In this document: piece by piece, positions 23,525 through 34,300 of the stretch
Layout: each line of letters opens with the position of its first letter
Numbering within the stretch: position 1 is the first letter of the stretch
NCBI GenBank assembly: GCA_028583605.1
Contig: CM053337.1
Location: 25,592,162-25,656,161, forward strand
From: Dastarcus helophoroides
Taxonomy: Eukaryota > Arthropoda > Insecta > Coleoptera > Bothrideridae
Length of the DNA stretch: 64,000 nt
Reading direction: 5' to 3'
The notes under the pieces: generated by a model
Told to the model about the DNA's origin: nothing
Database searches by the model: none
Seen by the model: the letters and a program-made list of their open reading frames with translations, nothing else
Program-made: the position numbers and the translations under genes

Positions 23525-24080
23525 GGTTTTCATTTCCTCTCTGACACGAGCATCAGTAACGGCTTACAAAATAATCAAATTTTAAATGTGTAACAGTAGT
23601 AGACATCCGGGCAAGAGTTTGTTGACCAACCCAGATTGGAAACCGGCCAATGAGCGTTCGTGTGATTTAGGACGGACGCCACTGACCTTTTATAAAAACA
23701 CGTCATTAGCCGGATTAAGGAGGTTTTGCGGCTATAGGTGAGCGACTGTCACATACAAAACGTTCGAAAGAACGTCATTGTTGGGCAAAGAATGGTACAA
23801 AGCGGTCAAAGCGGAGTGTAAACAATGTAGTCGAGGCGCCGATTATCCCCAGGAGGGCGATTTACCCTCAAACCTTCTATCTCTTTCAGCGCGCTTATAA
23901 ACTAGTTATACCCTTATGTCATTATCCGTTTGTATTTTGTACACTTCAGGGGAATACGCCGTCTCTAATATTCGTTTTATTTAGAGAGCCCGGAACAATA
24001 CCAGTAAACGCATCGGTAGCTTTTAAGTAAAACAGTTTCTGGCACAGTTTTGCCAAAGGGTGTGAAATCATTTTCATTCG
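23522..24080. other. GC-richer non-coding block, possibly LTR-like
   Basis: This block contrasts with its AT-rich neighbours. From TGTAACAGTAGTAG (23589) to CCCGGAACA (23997) it has TG...CA ends, a CTTATAAACTAG TATA-like word near 23893 and TTTATT-type words near the end, recalling the solo LTRs. The flanks (AATG and ATAC) do not match, so the assignment is weak. It could instead be the downstream region of the minus-strand gene that ends at 24125. A small perfect hairpin, ACGTTCGAAAGAACGT, is at 23760. Confidence 0.3.
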
Positions 24081-24124
24081 TCTGTTTGATATAGTTTTAT
24101 TATAAAAAAAGAAACAATTTAAAG

Positions 24125-24654
24125 TTACATAGGAACATCAAATATTAATTTTGCAATAAGGTCATATATGGCTCCTATTATAAAGTTGCCTATTTCACAA
24201 ATTAAGGGTATGGTGCATAACTCCGGAACCAGTAAATCCAGAAGACCGGTTCCTTTTTTTGCATTTGACGCAGCCGAGTTTTGTTGTTTTGGCAAAAACG
24301 CAATTTTCGACGGCGTGTTGCCGTCTCCATTATACTTTTTTGGCCACATATTACCAATAAGTTTCCTATGGTGACTGAAAAATAAAAAGAATATGTAGGA
24401 GTGACGAAGCTAAATGTATATACCTTAATAAGATGAACGCGTGAACACACCCTAATAATAATAATAATAGGTTTTTGGTAAAATTGATTATAAGATACAT
24501 GAGCTTTTATATGTTATATGCTGGATTTCGTAGCTCCAGTGGTAACTTACTTCTCCAACTTGATTACCTTTAAATAAAAGAGACGAGGAGGGAATAAATT
24601 ACATAAAGTGCAGGGAATTAACTCTCTGAGACTGACTCTGAGATTCGTAGCCTC
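24125..24654 (-). CDS. Candidate host gene, two 3'-terminal exons
   Basis: Two exons fit on the minus strand. The upstream one, 24654-24551, follows a strong acceptor (GCTATTTTTCCTCCAG) and is open for 34 codons (EATNLRVSLRELIP...LKVIKLE) up to a GTAAGT donor. After a 176-bp intron (24550-24375) ending TCTTTTTATTTTTCAG, the last exon continues in phase: HHRKLIGNMWPKKYNGDGN, SKIAFLPKQQNSAASNAKKG, then a hydrophobic tail LLDLLVPELCTIPLICEIGN to DVPM and stop at 24125. An AATAAA lies at 24101-24096, 24 bases after the stop. The protein is not recognised; the tail may be a membrane segment. Earlier exons would be upstream, beyond the mariner at 24.8-26.1 kb. An alternative is a short single-exon frame from 24349 or a chance alignment of splice words. 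Confidence 0.4.
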
Positions 24655-24770
24655 CTGGAGGAAAAATAGCTGATATACGAGCTCATATATGATAAAAGCT
24701 GGATTTCAGAGCCCTAAAGGAAACCCACTTCACCAATTAGCTCTTATTAAAAAGAAAAAGACAATACGAT
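24494..24770. repeat. Imperfect direct repeat of ~85 bp overlapping the candidate gene
   Basis: Two blocks at about 24498-24590 and 24677-24770 share the order GAGCTyATATrT, GCTGGATTTC, AGCyC, AACyyACTTC, CCAAyT and a purine-rich end, about 178 bp apart. The first overlaps the donor of the proposed upstream exon; in the second the donor position reads GTGGGT and the frame has a stop. This may be a duplicated exon that decayed or a small repeat. Confidence 0.4.
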
Positions 24771-24779
24771 ACTACATTA

Positions 24780-26083
24780 TACGAGGGTCGCCTTTTATGT
24801 TTCATGATTTGGCAACCCTAGTGTTGCAATCTGGCAACTGATAGCTCTATCGTAAAGTTGGACATTTTTGAGGTTATACGTACTCAGAACGTTTTGACAT
24901 ACGAGCGCTATTTGTGTTGTTTACTTGTTTACAGTAACTTAAAGGATTCATATTGGCCCAAAAATGGTATTAAATCGTGAACATTTTCGTGCGATTATTT
25001 TTTACAACTTTCGACGTGGATTAACTCAGCAAGAGTGCATGGATGAACTTAATTCAACTTTTGGCCATGAAGCTCCATCAAGGACCAGTGTTTATCGATG
25101 GTATGGTGAATTCAATCGTAGTCGTAGTTCACTCCAAGACGAATTTCGTGAAGGTCCTCCAAAATCAGTTGTTGTTCCGAAAACCATTGATGCTGTGCGC
25201 GAACTGATATTGCAAGATGGTCATGTGACCTATCGTGAGATTGAGACAACCTTAGGCATTAGTGGGACTAGCATACATTTAATATTGCATAAACATTTAA
25301 CTGTCAACAAAATTTGTTCGCGTTGGATCCCACACAATTTGTCAATCGCTCAAAAAAAGGCTCGTGTCGATTGGTCGAAAGAAATGCTCAAAAAATATGA
25401 TCGCGGTGCTTCGAAACACGTCTATGACATCGTGACAGGTGATGAATCGTGGATTTACGCCTATGAGTCCGAAAGTAAACAGCAGTCGACTGTATGGGTG
25501 TTTCAAGATGAGCCAAATCCAACAAAAGTTGTTCGCGCACGAAGCACTTCCAAGCAAATGGTCGTCTGTTTTTTCGGAAAAACTGGACATGTCGCAACCG
25601 TACCACTATAACAACGCAGAATAGTTAATTCTGAGTGGTACCCAACCATTTGTTTGCCAGTTGTCTTCCAAGAAATCAGGAAAACCAACCGCCAAAGACG
25701 GATCACTCTTCACCACGACAATGCGAGCTCTCACACATCGACTCAAACAACTGAATTTTTGAGCACCCAAAACATCGATTTGATGAGTCATCCGCCGTAT
25801 AGTCCTGACTTGGCACCGAATGACTTCTTTTTATTCCCGTACGTAAAAAACAAACTGAGTGGTCAACGTTTTTCGACACCTGGAGAAGCGGTTGCTGCAT
25901 TCAGAATGCATGTTTTGGAGATACCTCAATCAGAGTGGCAAAAGTGCTTCGACAATTGGTTCAAACGCATGCAAAAGTGTGTAGATCTTCATGGGAAATA
26001 TTTTGAAAAACAATAAAGTGATTTTCGATTATTAATATTTTTTTTTGTTCTCTAATCCCGAAATATAAATGGTAACCCTCGTA
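24780..26083 (+). mobile_element. Mariner element, nearly intact
   Basis: The ends are TACGAGGGTCGCCTTTTATG at 24780 and an inverted TACGAGGGTTACCATTTATA ending at 26083, with about 24 of the first 30 bases matching. A TA target duplication is at 24778-24779 and 26084-26085. The length of 1,304 bp is typical for mariner. It carries one transposase gene in + orientation (24964-26016). The only obvious defect is one stop codon, so the insertion is young compared with the other elements here. Confidence 0.95.
24964..26016 (+). pseudogene. Mariner transposase with a single in-frame stop
   Basis: Mariner transposases bind the inverted ends and cut and paste the element at TA. The frame spans 350 codons plus the final stop, the normal family length. 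Residues 1-115 are the paired helix-turn-helix DNA-binding region (FYNFRRGLTQQECMDEL, TSVYRWYGEF). The linker motif normally WVPHEL reads WIPHNL at 121-126. The catalytic triad is complete: Asp160 in TGDESW, Asp252 in HHDNASSH and Asp287 in LAPNDFF, with 34 residues between the last two (D,D34D), and YSPDLAP is intact. Codon 216 (25609-25611) is TAA where relatives usually have Glu before QRR. Both parts are in the same frame, with no frameshift. As it stands the product lacks the last two catalytic residues. Confidence 0.95.
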
Positions 26084-26085
26084 TA

Positions 26086-27310
26086 ATGTAGAGGGAACTA
26101 ACTAAATTCTTCTAAACTAGTAGCCTACCAAAAAACGAATGACGAAAATGGGGCCAACAGATGCTGAACAGAAACAACGTCCACGTTTCAGAGATGACGG
26201 GATACAAAATCAAAGAAATATATATTCAGTGCCAAACTTCAGATTTTTAACAGGTGAAATATAGGGCAGTATAGGAAAAAGAATGTCTTCCTCTATATAG
26301 ACTTTGATAAAAAAGTAATACATTATGTAGTCTAATATTGTAAATGAACCAGTAAGATATGAGAATACCTTGCGGTACCTTATTTACCTAATCGCAATTT
26401 GAAATTACACATCTCATTTCGATGCTCTATTCCTCATGTTAGAAAAACATCTTAAAGTAACAGCAACATAACACCTCTGCTACTTCTTATAGATGCTTTT
26501 GGATAAAACTTTGCGTCAGAAATTTTATCGCATAAGCAGTATAGTGCTATCGAATCAGGAAATTGACTGCAGAGCGGCTGGGGTTTTGTATTATTGTATA
26601 TACGCAAATATCTATACTAAAAACCGAGTAGTGGTGCCAGTTTGGTGTTTACGTCTCGCTTACGCAGTAAAAGTTTAATATTCTAAAAACTTCTTTCTAC
26701 GTTTATTCTCGGTAAACAACCTTATTTTAGTATGTCATTCATCAGGGACTAAACTCTTCCAAAATCAAAATGGCAGACAAGAGACAAGAGTAGCCAAAAC
26801 TAAAAAAATCACGGTAACTCAGTATGCCATTCCAGAACCTTAACTCTTCTAATCGAAAGAGTTGAATTAAGAACCTTTTCGTAAACATTCTTTGTTATTT
26901 ATGATGCAATGAGAGAAATGTTAATTGTTAATGTCTACTTTGTCTTTACTCCAACATTGGACACACAGATATAGAGATTGCTGCAGGAACAGAAAAAAAA
27001 ATTGGGATTTCAAAGATAGTGATTATGTTCCATGGTTTTAAAGAAAGTTCAAGTGATGATTAAAATTATTGGGAGTCTATTAAAAGAGCATTTATATTGT
27101 TTTTATATCCCCATAATTAGAAAATAAGAATGATTTTTATATTATTAAAACAAAAACTATTTTTGAGCAATAGTATGGTGATAAAGTGGATATATCATGG
27201 GAATTCTACTCCAAATGATATCACAGCAGCTTCGGATGGCATGTCGCTGAAGAACTAGAGGGGTGGGGCTTGTTGGGTATCCAATAAAAGAGCGTGTACT
27301 TATCTATCAG
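26086..27310. other. Intergenic, no supported feature
   Basis: Ordinary AT-rich sequence, not array-like. The 61-codon frame at 26493 has no family resemblance. Nothing repeated elsewhere was noticed. Confidence 0.5.
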
Positions 27311-27317
27311 TTGGTTT

Positions 27318-27476
27318 TACTTGTCTAGCAGTTGGTTTTAGTTGTACAGCTAGTTGTCTAACAGTTGGTTAGTTGTCAATAACTACTTGTCTAATAGTTG
27401 GTTTCAGTTGTACAGCTATCTGTCTAACAGTTGGTTTCAGTTGTACAGCTATCTGTCTAACCAACTTTTCAACTTT
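27318..27476 (+). repeat. 33-bp minisatellite, about five copies
   Basis: The unit is CTAACAGTTGGTTTCAGTTG followed by TACAGCTATCTGT. The two last copies are identical; earlier copies are shortened or substituted (CTAGCAGTTGGTTTTAGTTG, CTAATAGTTGG). It stands immediately before the truncated 5' end of LINE-B. It could be a tandem repeat of that LINE's leader or an unrelated minisatellite. Confidence 0.8.
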
Positions 27477-28298
27477 GATTAGTAAAATAAAAGCAAAAAG
27501 AAGAAACATTCAACGTAAGTTTAGGATGACCGACCACCATTAAGACTATGCATTTTTCAGCAAATTAAGAGAATACTCAAAGCAACTGTGTATCAAATGC
27601 AACAATCACTTTATTCATAACACAGAGATCATGGTAGATACCGATCCGGTTTATTTTTGGAGGTTCTTAAGAACAAAGAGAAGTTCAGATCAAAGGACTC
27701 CTATTACCATGAAATGTGTAGGTGAAAAGGTTGAGGGAATTATGAATGTAACGCTTTTGCTGTTTTCTTTAGTAGCATATATAAACCGAGAGCTTCCATG
27801 GCACAAGAAGAGATTGATAACCTGCTTAATAAATCTAAATATGATGTCAATCTAAACAAGATCGTGATTACGTTTGATAAACTGCTGAAGGGTCAACTAC
27901 CACTCGATAAATCAAAGAGGCCTGGCTTTGATGCGATTCCTAATTTCTTCCTGAGGGAGAACGCTGTTGGCCTGTCTGAAGCACTTTTTCTCATCTATGA
28001 TAAGTCATTGAAGTGAAGAATCTTTCAGGATTTTTGGAAATGCGCTTAGATAATTCCCATTCATAAATCTGAAAGCAGAAATTATCTTAAGAACTACAGA
28101 CAAGTGTGTATTCAATCAGCCTATCCAAAACTCTTTAAGAAGATGATTCTTCGCAGCATTACATTTTGCTTTAGCAGTTTATTAATGTATCAACACCATG
28201 GCTTTGTAAAGGTCAGGTCAACCACTACGAATCTTATGATGTACACTAAATATATTTTACGGTATCTTTCGGAGAACTATGCGTTCCATGTAGTATAC

Positions 28299-28838
28299 AG
28301 ATAAGGAAAAATTTTCATTGTCCATGTAAAACGCTGAGAATTGTCCCTTCCATAGTTTTCTACGGCCGCTGAAGGTATTCCCCTACTTTGACGCAGCATG
28401 CTCGTATCTTCCAGTTTAGATGTTAGAAAAAACTCGTCGTGAGTTTTGCAATAGACTGGAATATTGTTTAGCGCAGTCTGGCGGCCTATTTGAGCTCCTT
28501 ATATTGTAATGTTTGCAGAGTTATTTTGTTATATTCTTCTTTAGAATTATTATTTATTTTGTTTAAGAAATCTCGTTTATTTATTTTGGTTATCAAAGAA
28601 TATCAGTTTTATTTTGCCTCAGACGTTGATTAAATTAACGGACTAAAAGAACAAACACGTTAGAAGTTATGATGTACTACTGAAATCTCCACCAGCACTG
28701 ATCGCTGCGCTCTGCGTTAAATTGTTTACACCTTTGTAGGAGAATACAAGGCGCCGCCCATCTATCCCACTATTAGCTCTCAATGTTAAATCTCTTATTA
28801 ACATTCTCCCTATGTACAGTGTTTGACTTTCCTGATGT
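28299..28838. mobile_element. 540-bp insertion in LINE-B, MITE-like
   Basis: LINE-B similarity stops after FHVVY and resumes beyond 28839. The junctions carry GTATAC on both sides (28293-28298 and 28839-28844). The insert's ends are weakly inverted: AGATAAGGAAAAATTTTC with CATTGTCCAT on the left and the complement of ATGTACAGTG with CTTTCCTGATGT on the right, about 16 of 28 positions. No coding capacity. A 6-bp duplication does not fix the superfamily. Confidence 0.55.
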
Positions 28839-29255
28839 GTATACGGCTTTTAATTAAGCCTTCAGTATGGTGATTGGTGGTCGAATTGGAAAAATATGGA
28901 ATTTCAGGGAGTATATTAAACTGGTTTGCATCCTACCTGATAGAAAGAAAACTACGAGCCAAGACTAGTGGCTCCATTTCTAAGGAGTTTGATGTTTTGT
29001 CGGGGGTACTACAAGGATCACATCTTGGACAGATCTTATTTTGTATTTTCGTAAATGACATCGGTAGCGCATTGTTGTCAGAATTTTTATTATTCGCTGA
29101 TGGCTCTAAGATATTTAGATGCATTTAGGATAATAAGGACATAAATATTTTGCAATATGATACTGTCAAAGTTTCTAGATTTTGTGAACTAAATAATTTG
29201 GAATTAAATGTCGAGAAATGCGCGGTCATAAAATTCTGTTGTCAAACTGACACTA

Positions 29256-29718
29256 ATCACTACAGGATATACTTCTTTCGGGATTGGATCGTGTCAAAGA
29301 ACTACTAAAAGTGTTCGACGTTTCCCCACCATCGTAGGGGGCTTCTTTAAAAACAAAGAAATAAAATACAAGGAAATATACAAAAATGAAAAATGAAAGA
29401 AGGGGCCAATTTCAAAACATCAGGGTATGGTAACTAAGTATGTCCACCATACCAGAGGCGAAAGAAACTCTTTTGAATCGAAAATTTGGTATAATGGATA
29501 AAAAAGTTTAGACAGAAGAGCACGGTAACTTAGTATGTCCACCATACCAGAGGCGAAACTCTTCTGAAATTTGCTCCTTTTTTCATTTTTCACTTTTGTA
29601 TATTTCCTTGTATTTTATTTCTTTGCTCCTGAAGAAGTCCCCTACGATGGTGGGCGAAACGTCGAACACTTTTAGTAGTTCTTTGACACGGCCAAATCCC
29701 GGAAGAAGTACATCCTGT
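29256..29718. mobile_element. Foldback element G inserted in LINE-B
   Basis: Long inverted arms: 29263-29400 (ACAGGATATACTTCTTTCGG, GTGTCAAAGAACTACTAAAA, GTGTTCGACGTTTCC) and 29575-29718 in complement. Inside each arm is a copy of TATGTCCACCATACCAGAGG. The right arm, + strand, holds CTCCTGAAGAAGTCCC, a short loop, then GGGCGAAACGTCG: the same CTGAAGA/stem/GAAACG arrangement as element X. The LINE sequence ACTGACACTA is found at both ends (29246-29255 and 29719-29728), a likely 10-bp duplication, although the left junction is blurred. A related single arm occurs at 39.18 kb. Confidence 0.7.
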
Positions 29719-30412
29719 ACTGACACTAGCCTTGGAAGCCTTCGTTATGATACTAATCACTACCAGTACTATATCGAAAACAACATAGCACCACAAGCTG
29801 ACGCCATCAGTGATCTGGGCGTCTTTGTTGATAAAAAACTCACGTTTGAGAAGCATGTAAACAGCACTACAACAAAATCCAACAAAATACTTGAAAGTAT
29901 TCTGAGATCAAGTAAAGATTTTAAAAATGACTGAGCCCTACCTAAATTATTTGCGTCTCTAGTGAAACCAAGATTGGAATATGGGTGCTTAATATCGGAT
30001 CCAATAAATAAATATCAAATTGACAAATTGGAGTCCGTTCACGAAAAATTCATAAGACACATAAGATACCGCAATAGGGGAAAAGGCATTATTATGGATA
30101 GGGAATAAGCATATAAATAATAAGATTGTAAAAAAATGAGCTGATAGAAGGAAGGTTTAGACTTTTAGCTGTGAGGTAAACATAATCAGTGTTCTTTTGG
30201 ATGTTTCTGGGATAGTAGAAGTATTAGATTTTTTGGTACCTAGTATTAATCTAAGAACATCAAGAGCGCTGGACGTTCCTAAGGTAATCTCGAAATTTTC
30301 TAAGCTTGCTCCGAAATATCGTATAACAAAAACGATTATTGAGTCCGCCTCTGAAATAGAGGTATTTGGAGTATCATCGAATACGATCAGAAAAATGCTA
30401 GAAAAGTAATTG

Positions 30413-31149
30413 TTATTACTTAATTGTAATTATTTTAAATCGAACTCAATATTTTAGGGAAAAAATTTCAAATCAAACTTTATATTTCGAAAAACATTAA
30501 CAAGCCTAGAATGCAAAAAAAACAATTTGTAAGTAATGAACATCTTTGGCGCACAATTTTAGGGATTTTATTGCAAATAATGGTATAAATATTGCACTTA
30601 CTTAGATGGCCGGTTCTATTGGAGAAACAAAGTTTAGAACTTAGAAAAGTAGCTTTTATCTATAGTTTACATCCCCACTAGTTTAACCCAAACTCAACAC
30701 TCCTATTTTATTCGTAATTAATGCAAGAGGTGGTTATTTTTTGTGATCCACTCTTCACAATTTACGGTAGTGTAGCAAATTGTTATTGAAATGCAAAACT
30801 GAATTAATCGATTTACCAATTGGATTTTATGAGCGTTAATAATTAATAGTAGGTAGAAACGCGACCGGGTTGTAAAAACATAGACATATATACAATGGTA
30901 AACAAAAATACAGTAATTTTCAACTCCATTAAAATTATACAGGTACGCATTTTCCATTGCACAGAAACAGATGCAATCCAGTTGTATAGAATAAATCTTT
31001 TATGCCATGGGGACACTATCGATGGAAGATTGCTGTGAATATATGTTTCTTTAAAAAGTTGTTCTTGGAGGAATCAGTCGCCCGTATTGCAAATAGTTTC
31101 TATAAAAGTACCTGTAGAAGAGAGACCAGACACCAATCATTGTCCTCTG
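30413..31149. other. Intergenic, no supported feature
   Basis: AT-rich sequence. The minus-strand frame 30718-30957 is Ile/Tyr/Cys-rich without a recognisable motif and is probably chance. Confidence 0.5.
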
Positions 31150-31379
31150 CTCTGAAGTAGGGATGCATACGATACATCGATGTATCAAAAACACCGATGT
31201 TTTCGTTTCGATGTTCGATATTTTTGTATCGATACTTTCGTTCCGATGTATCGACGGTATCGATATATTTTTTCGATGTATCGATTGGTGAAATAAGTTC
31301 AAAAAATTTTACTTTTTCGATGGTTAAAATTTATCTAGGGACCATCTTATATGTCACCTGATCCCAGTTACTATTTCAC

Positions 31380-34300
31380 AGTCCCTACTTTATTTAATTT
31401 GTTTAAATAAATCGATATTTTAAAATCGCTTTCTTTGAAACTTCTAAAATTAAGTCTTTTTCTAAAATCGACTTTTTTCAACGTTTCAACTTTCAAAATT
31501 TTGCCTCTTTTCAAACTTTCGATTTTTCCGAAAATTTCAACTTTTTTCAAAATTTTGCCCAATTAGGTTTACTGAAATGTTCGAGTTTTTTTAACTGTTA
31601 TTCGACGAATCTAATAATTCAACTTATTGAACAATTTTACGTTTTAAACATTTCAGTTTTTTTAGTTAAAAATTTCTGAAATTTCAACTTCCCTGGAAAA
31701 ATCAGAATGTCGAGTGTTTTTAATAAATCTTTTTCCTATAATTCCGATTTTATTTCCAAATTACGAAATTTTTATCCAAGTTTTGACTTTTTCAAAACTT
31801 TGACTTCAAAATTTTTTATCACACAATTTTCAACTCTCCCAAATTTCGACTTTTTCCAAATTTTACTATTTTGAAAAATTTTGACCTTTCCAAAAATTCA
31901 ACTTTTTTTCTTTCTCTTTCGAAAATTCTAGATTCTTTAAAAAGCAGATTTTTCGAAATGTAAAATTTTTTGAAAAATTGTATTTTGTTCAAAATTTTGA
32001 CTTGTCAAAATTTGAGTTATTTTAAGACTTTCGACTTTCGACTTTTGAAATTTCGACTTTGTTTTTAATTTTGGCTTTTAAAAACACATTTTCCCAGTCA
32101 TGACACTTTTAAAACCCTTGACTTTTTGAAAATTTCTAAGTTTTTTTTTTCCAAATATTTACTCCTAATATTCTTACTATTTTAAAATTTAACCTCCTTT
32201 TGAATTTTGACTTTTTCAAAACTTTGACTTCAAAATTTTTTATTACACAATATTCAACTTTCCCAAATTTCGACTTTTTTTCTTTTCAAAAATTCGACTT
32301 TTTTCTTTCTCTTTCCAAAATTCTAGATTTTTTAAAAAGCAGATTTTTCAAAATGTAAAATTTTTTGAAAAATTGTATTGTGTTCAAAATTTTGACTTGT
32401 CAAAAGTTGAGTTATTTTAAGACTTTCGACTTTCGACTTTTGAAATTTCGACTTTGTTTTTAATTTTGGCTTTTAAAAACATATTTTCCCAAAGTCATGA
32501 CACTTTTAAAACCCTTGACTTTTTGAAAATGTCTACGTTTTTTTCCAAATATTGGCTCCTAATATTCTTACTATTTTAAAATTTAACCTCCTTTTGAATT
32601 TTGACTTTTTCAAAAATTTCTACCTTTTTCGAAAATTTTGACTTTATTCGATTCGAGTTGTTCTGATATTTTGAACTATTTTGCAAAATTTCTAATTTTA
32701 AAAATTTTTGATTTCTTTTTTATAAATTTCAATGTTTTTCAAAATATTCAATCAAAAATTTTGACTCTTTAAAAAAAAGATATTTATCTATTTTTTATAA
32801 TTTTAACTAAGCAGAATTTTTTGTTCCTCAACATTTCTACTTTTCTAGTTTTTTTTTTTAAAGTTTAGAATTCCTTAATAACTATCACTTTTCTTCAATA
32901 TTTGGGCTCATCAAAAATTTCGGCTTTTGTTTGAAAATTTAACTGAAAATGCTTCATTTTCTTAAATCTCCACATTTCTTTAACATTTTTATTACCTATT
33001 TATTGAACTTTGGACTATTTTTTGAAATTTTACCATTTCTGAAAGTTTTTTTGAAAATTTCTTTATTTTATCAAAATCTTTGAATTTTTTGAAAAGGTCT
33101 ATTTTTGACAGTACTTCTGTTCAAAATGTTGACATAAGTTTTATTTTTCAAAAGTTTTGATTTTTTTTATCCTAATTTTCTATAAAAGTGTCGAAAGATT
33201 TCTAAATTTCTTTTGAAAATTTCAACCTTTAACATTTCCTCTTTATCTCACAATATCAATTTCTTTTCTAAATCGACCCTTGGCAAAATTTTGAATTATT
33301 TTTTAAAAATTTCGTTACATTTTAAAGTTTTTTGATTTATTTCGAAAATTTTAATTTTTTTCAAAAAGTCAATGTTTTTTAAAATTTTAGTATTTTTTAA
33401 AAATCTTTGAAAACTTCAACATTTTTTTAATTGAATTCTTTTTTAATTCCTGACTTTTTAACATTTTTCTTAAAGTTTTAACTAGAGAAAATTTCAATAT
33501 TTTTGTTATTTTTGACTTTTTTTCGGAATTTGAGTTTTTGAAAAATTTTAGTTTGCAGGAGATTTTACTGAAAGTTTTTCATTTTTTTAAAACTCATCAT
33601 TTCAAATATTGAAATACACAACTTGTCAGAAAGAAAAAAACAACAAACGTTGCTCTAACGTGTTTCGACAGCCAAGCTGTCATCTTCAGAGAGAAGAAGA
33701 ATCTTTCTTGGCTTCAGGGGACAATGTATTTCAATTTTTGAAGACAACCAAGGACCAGTCCGTTCTACCAACAATTTCAAATATTGTTTAAATTTTAAAC
33801 TATTTTTTTCGAAAATTTGTGCTTTCTTCAAAATGGTGGTTTTTAAATTCCTAACTTTTTTGGAAGTTTTAACATTCTATGAAAGCTTCAACATTTTTCA
33901 AAATTTTGACTTTTTTTGTAAATTTTGATTGTTTGAAGAATTTTCACTTTCTTTCAAATTTCGACTTTTTTAAAATTTGGATCTTTTATGAAAAATTTGT
34001 CAATTTTCTTAAAATTTCCACTTTTTTAAAGATTTGGAATATTTTTCGAAGATTAAAATTTGAACATTTTAACTAATTCTAACGAAATCAGGTTTTTTTT
34101 GAAGGTGTTGAATTTTTTAAATGAATACTTTTCAATTTTTTTTTAAAGTTCTCACTTTTTAATTTTTTTTTAATCTTTAAAAAATTTTAACATTTTTAAG
34201 TAATATACTAAAGTGCCTATTTTAAAAAGTGTCAAAAATATTGTGAGATGTTCAAAAAATTCCAACTTTTTGGAAAAGTCAAAATTTTTGGGCCAAAATC

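Larger units (their letters stand above)
27485..30412 (+). pseudogene. LINE-B: Jockey-type non-LTR retrotransposon, broken by two insertions
   Basis: Parts of one ORF2 appear in order: the pre-RT linker (FSKLREYSKQL, PVYFWRFLRTKRSS at 27625), the first RT boxes (KGQLPLDKSKRPGFDAIPNF at 27890, FLRENAVGLSEAL), NYLKNYRQVCIQSAYPKLFK at 28080, HHGFVKVRSTTTNLM, then after an insertion KYGISGSILNWFASYLIERK at 28890, SGVLQGSHLGQILFCIFVND and LLFADGSKIF at 29090. The catalytic FADD reads FADG, an inactivating change. A second insertion follows, then DAISDLGVFVDKKLTFEKH and the C-terminus ending at 30409. Several stops and frameshifts occur. The endonuclease domain is absent (5' truncation). It is a different family from LINE-A. 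Confidence 0.85.

Noticed and set aside
23589..23997. Full LTR of the RTAY family
   Set aside because: TG...CA ends and TATA-like word are present, but flanks do not match and the body does not align with the six related LTRs; kept only as a low-confidence note.
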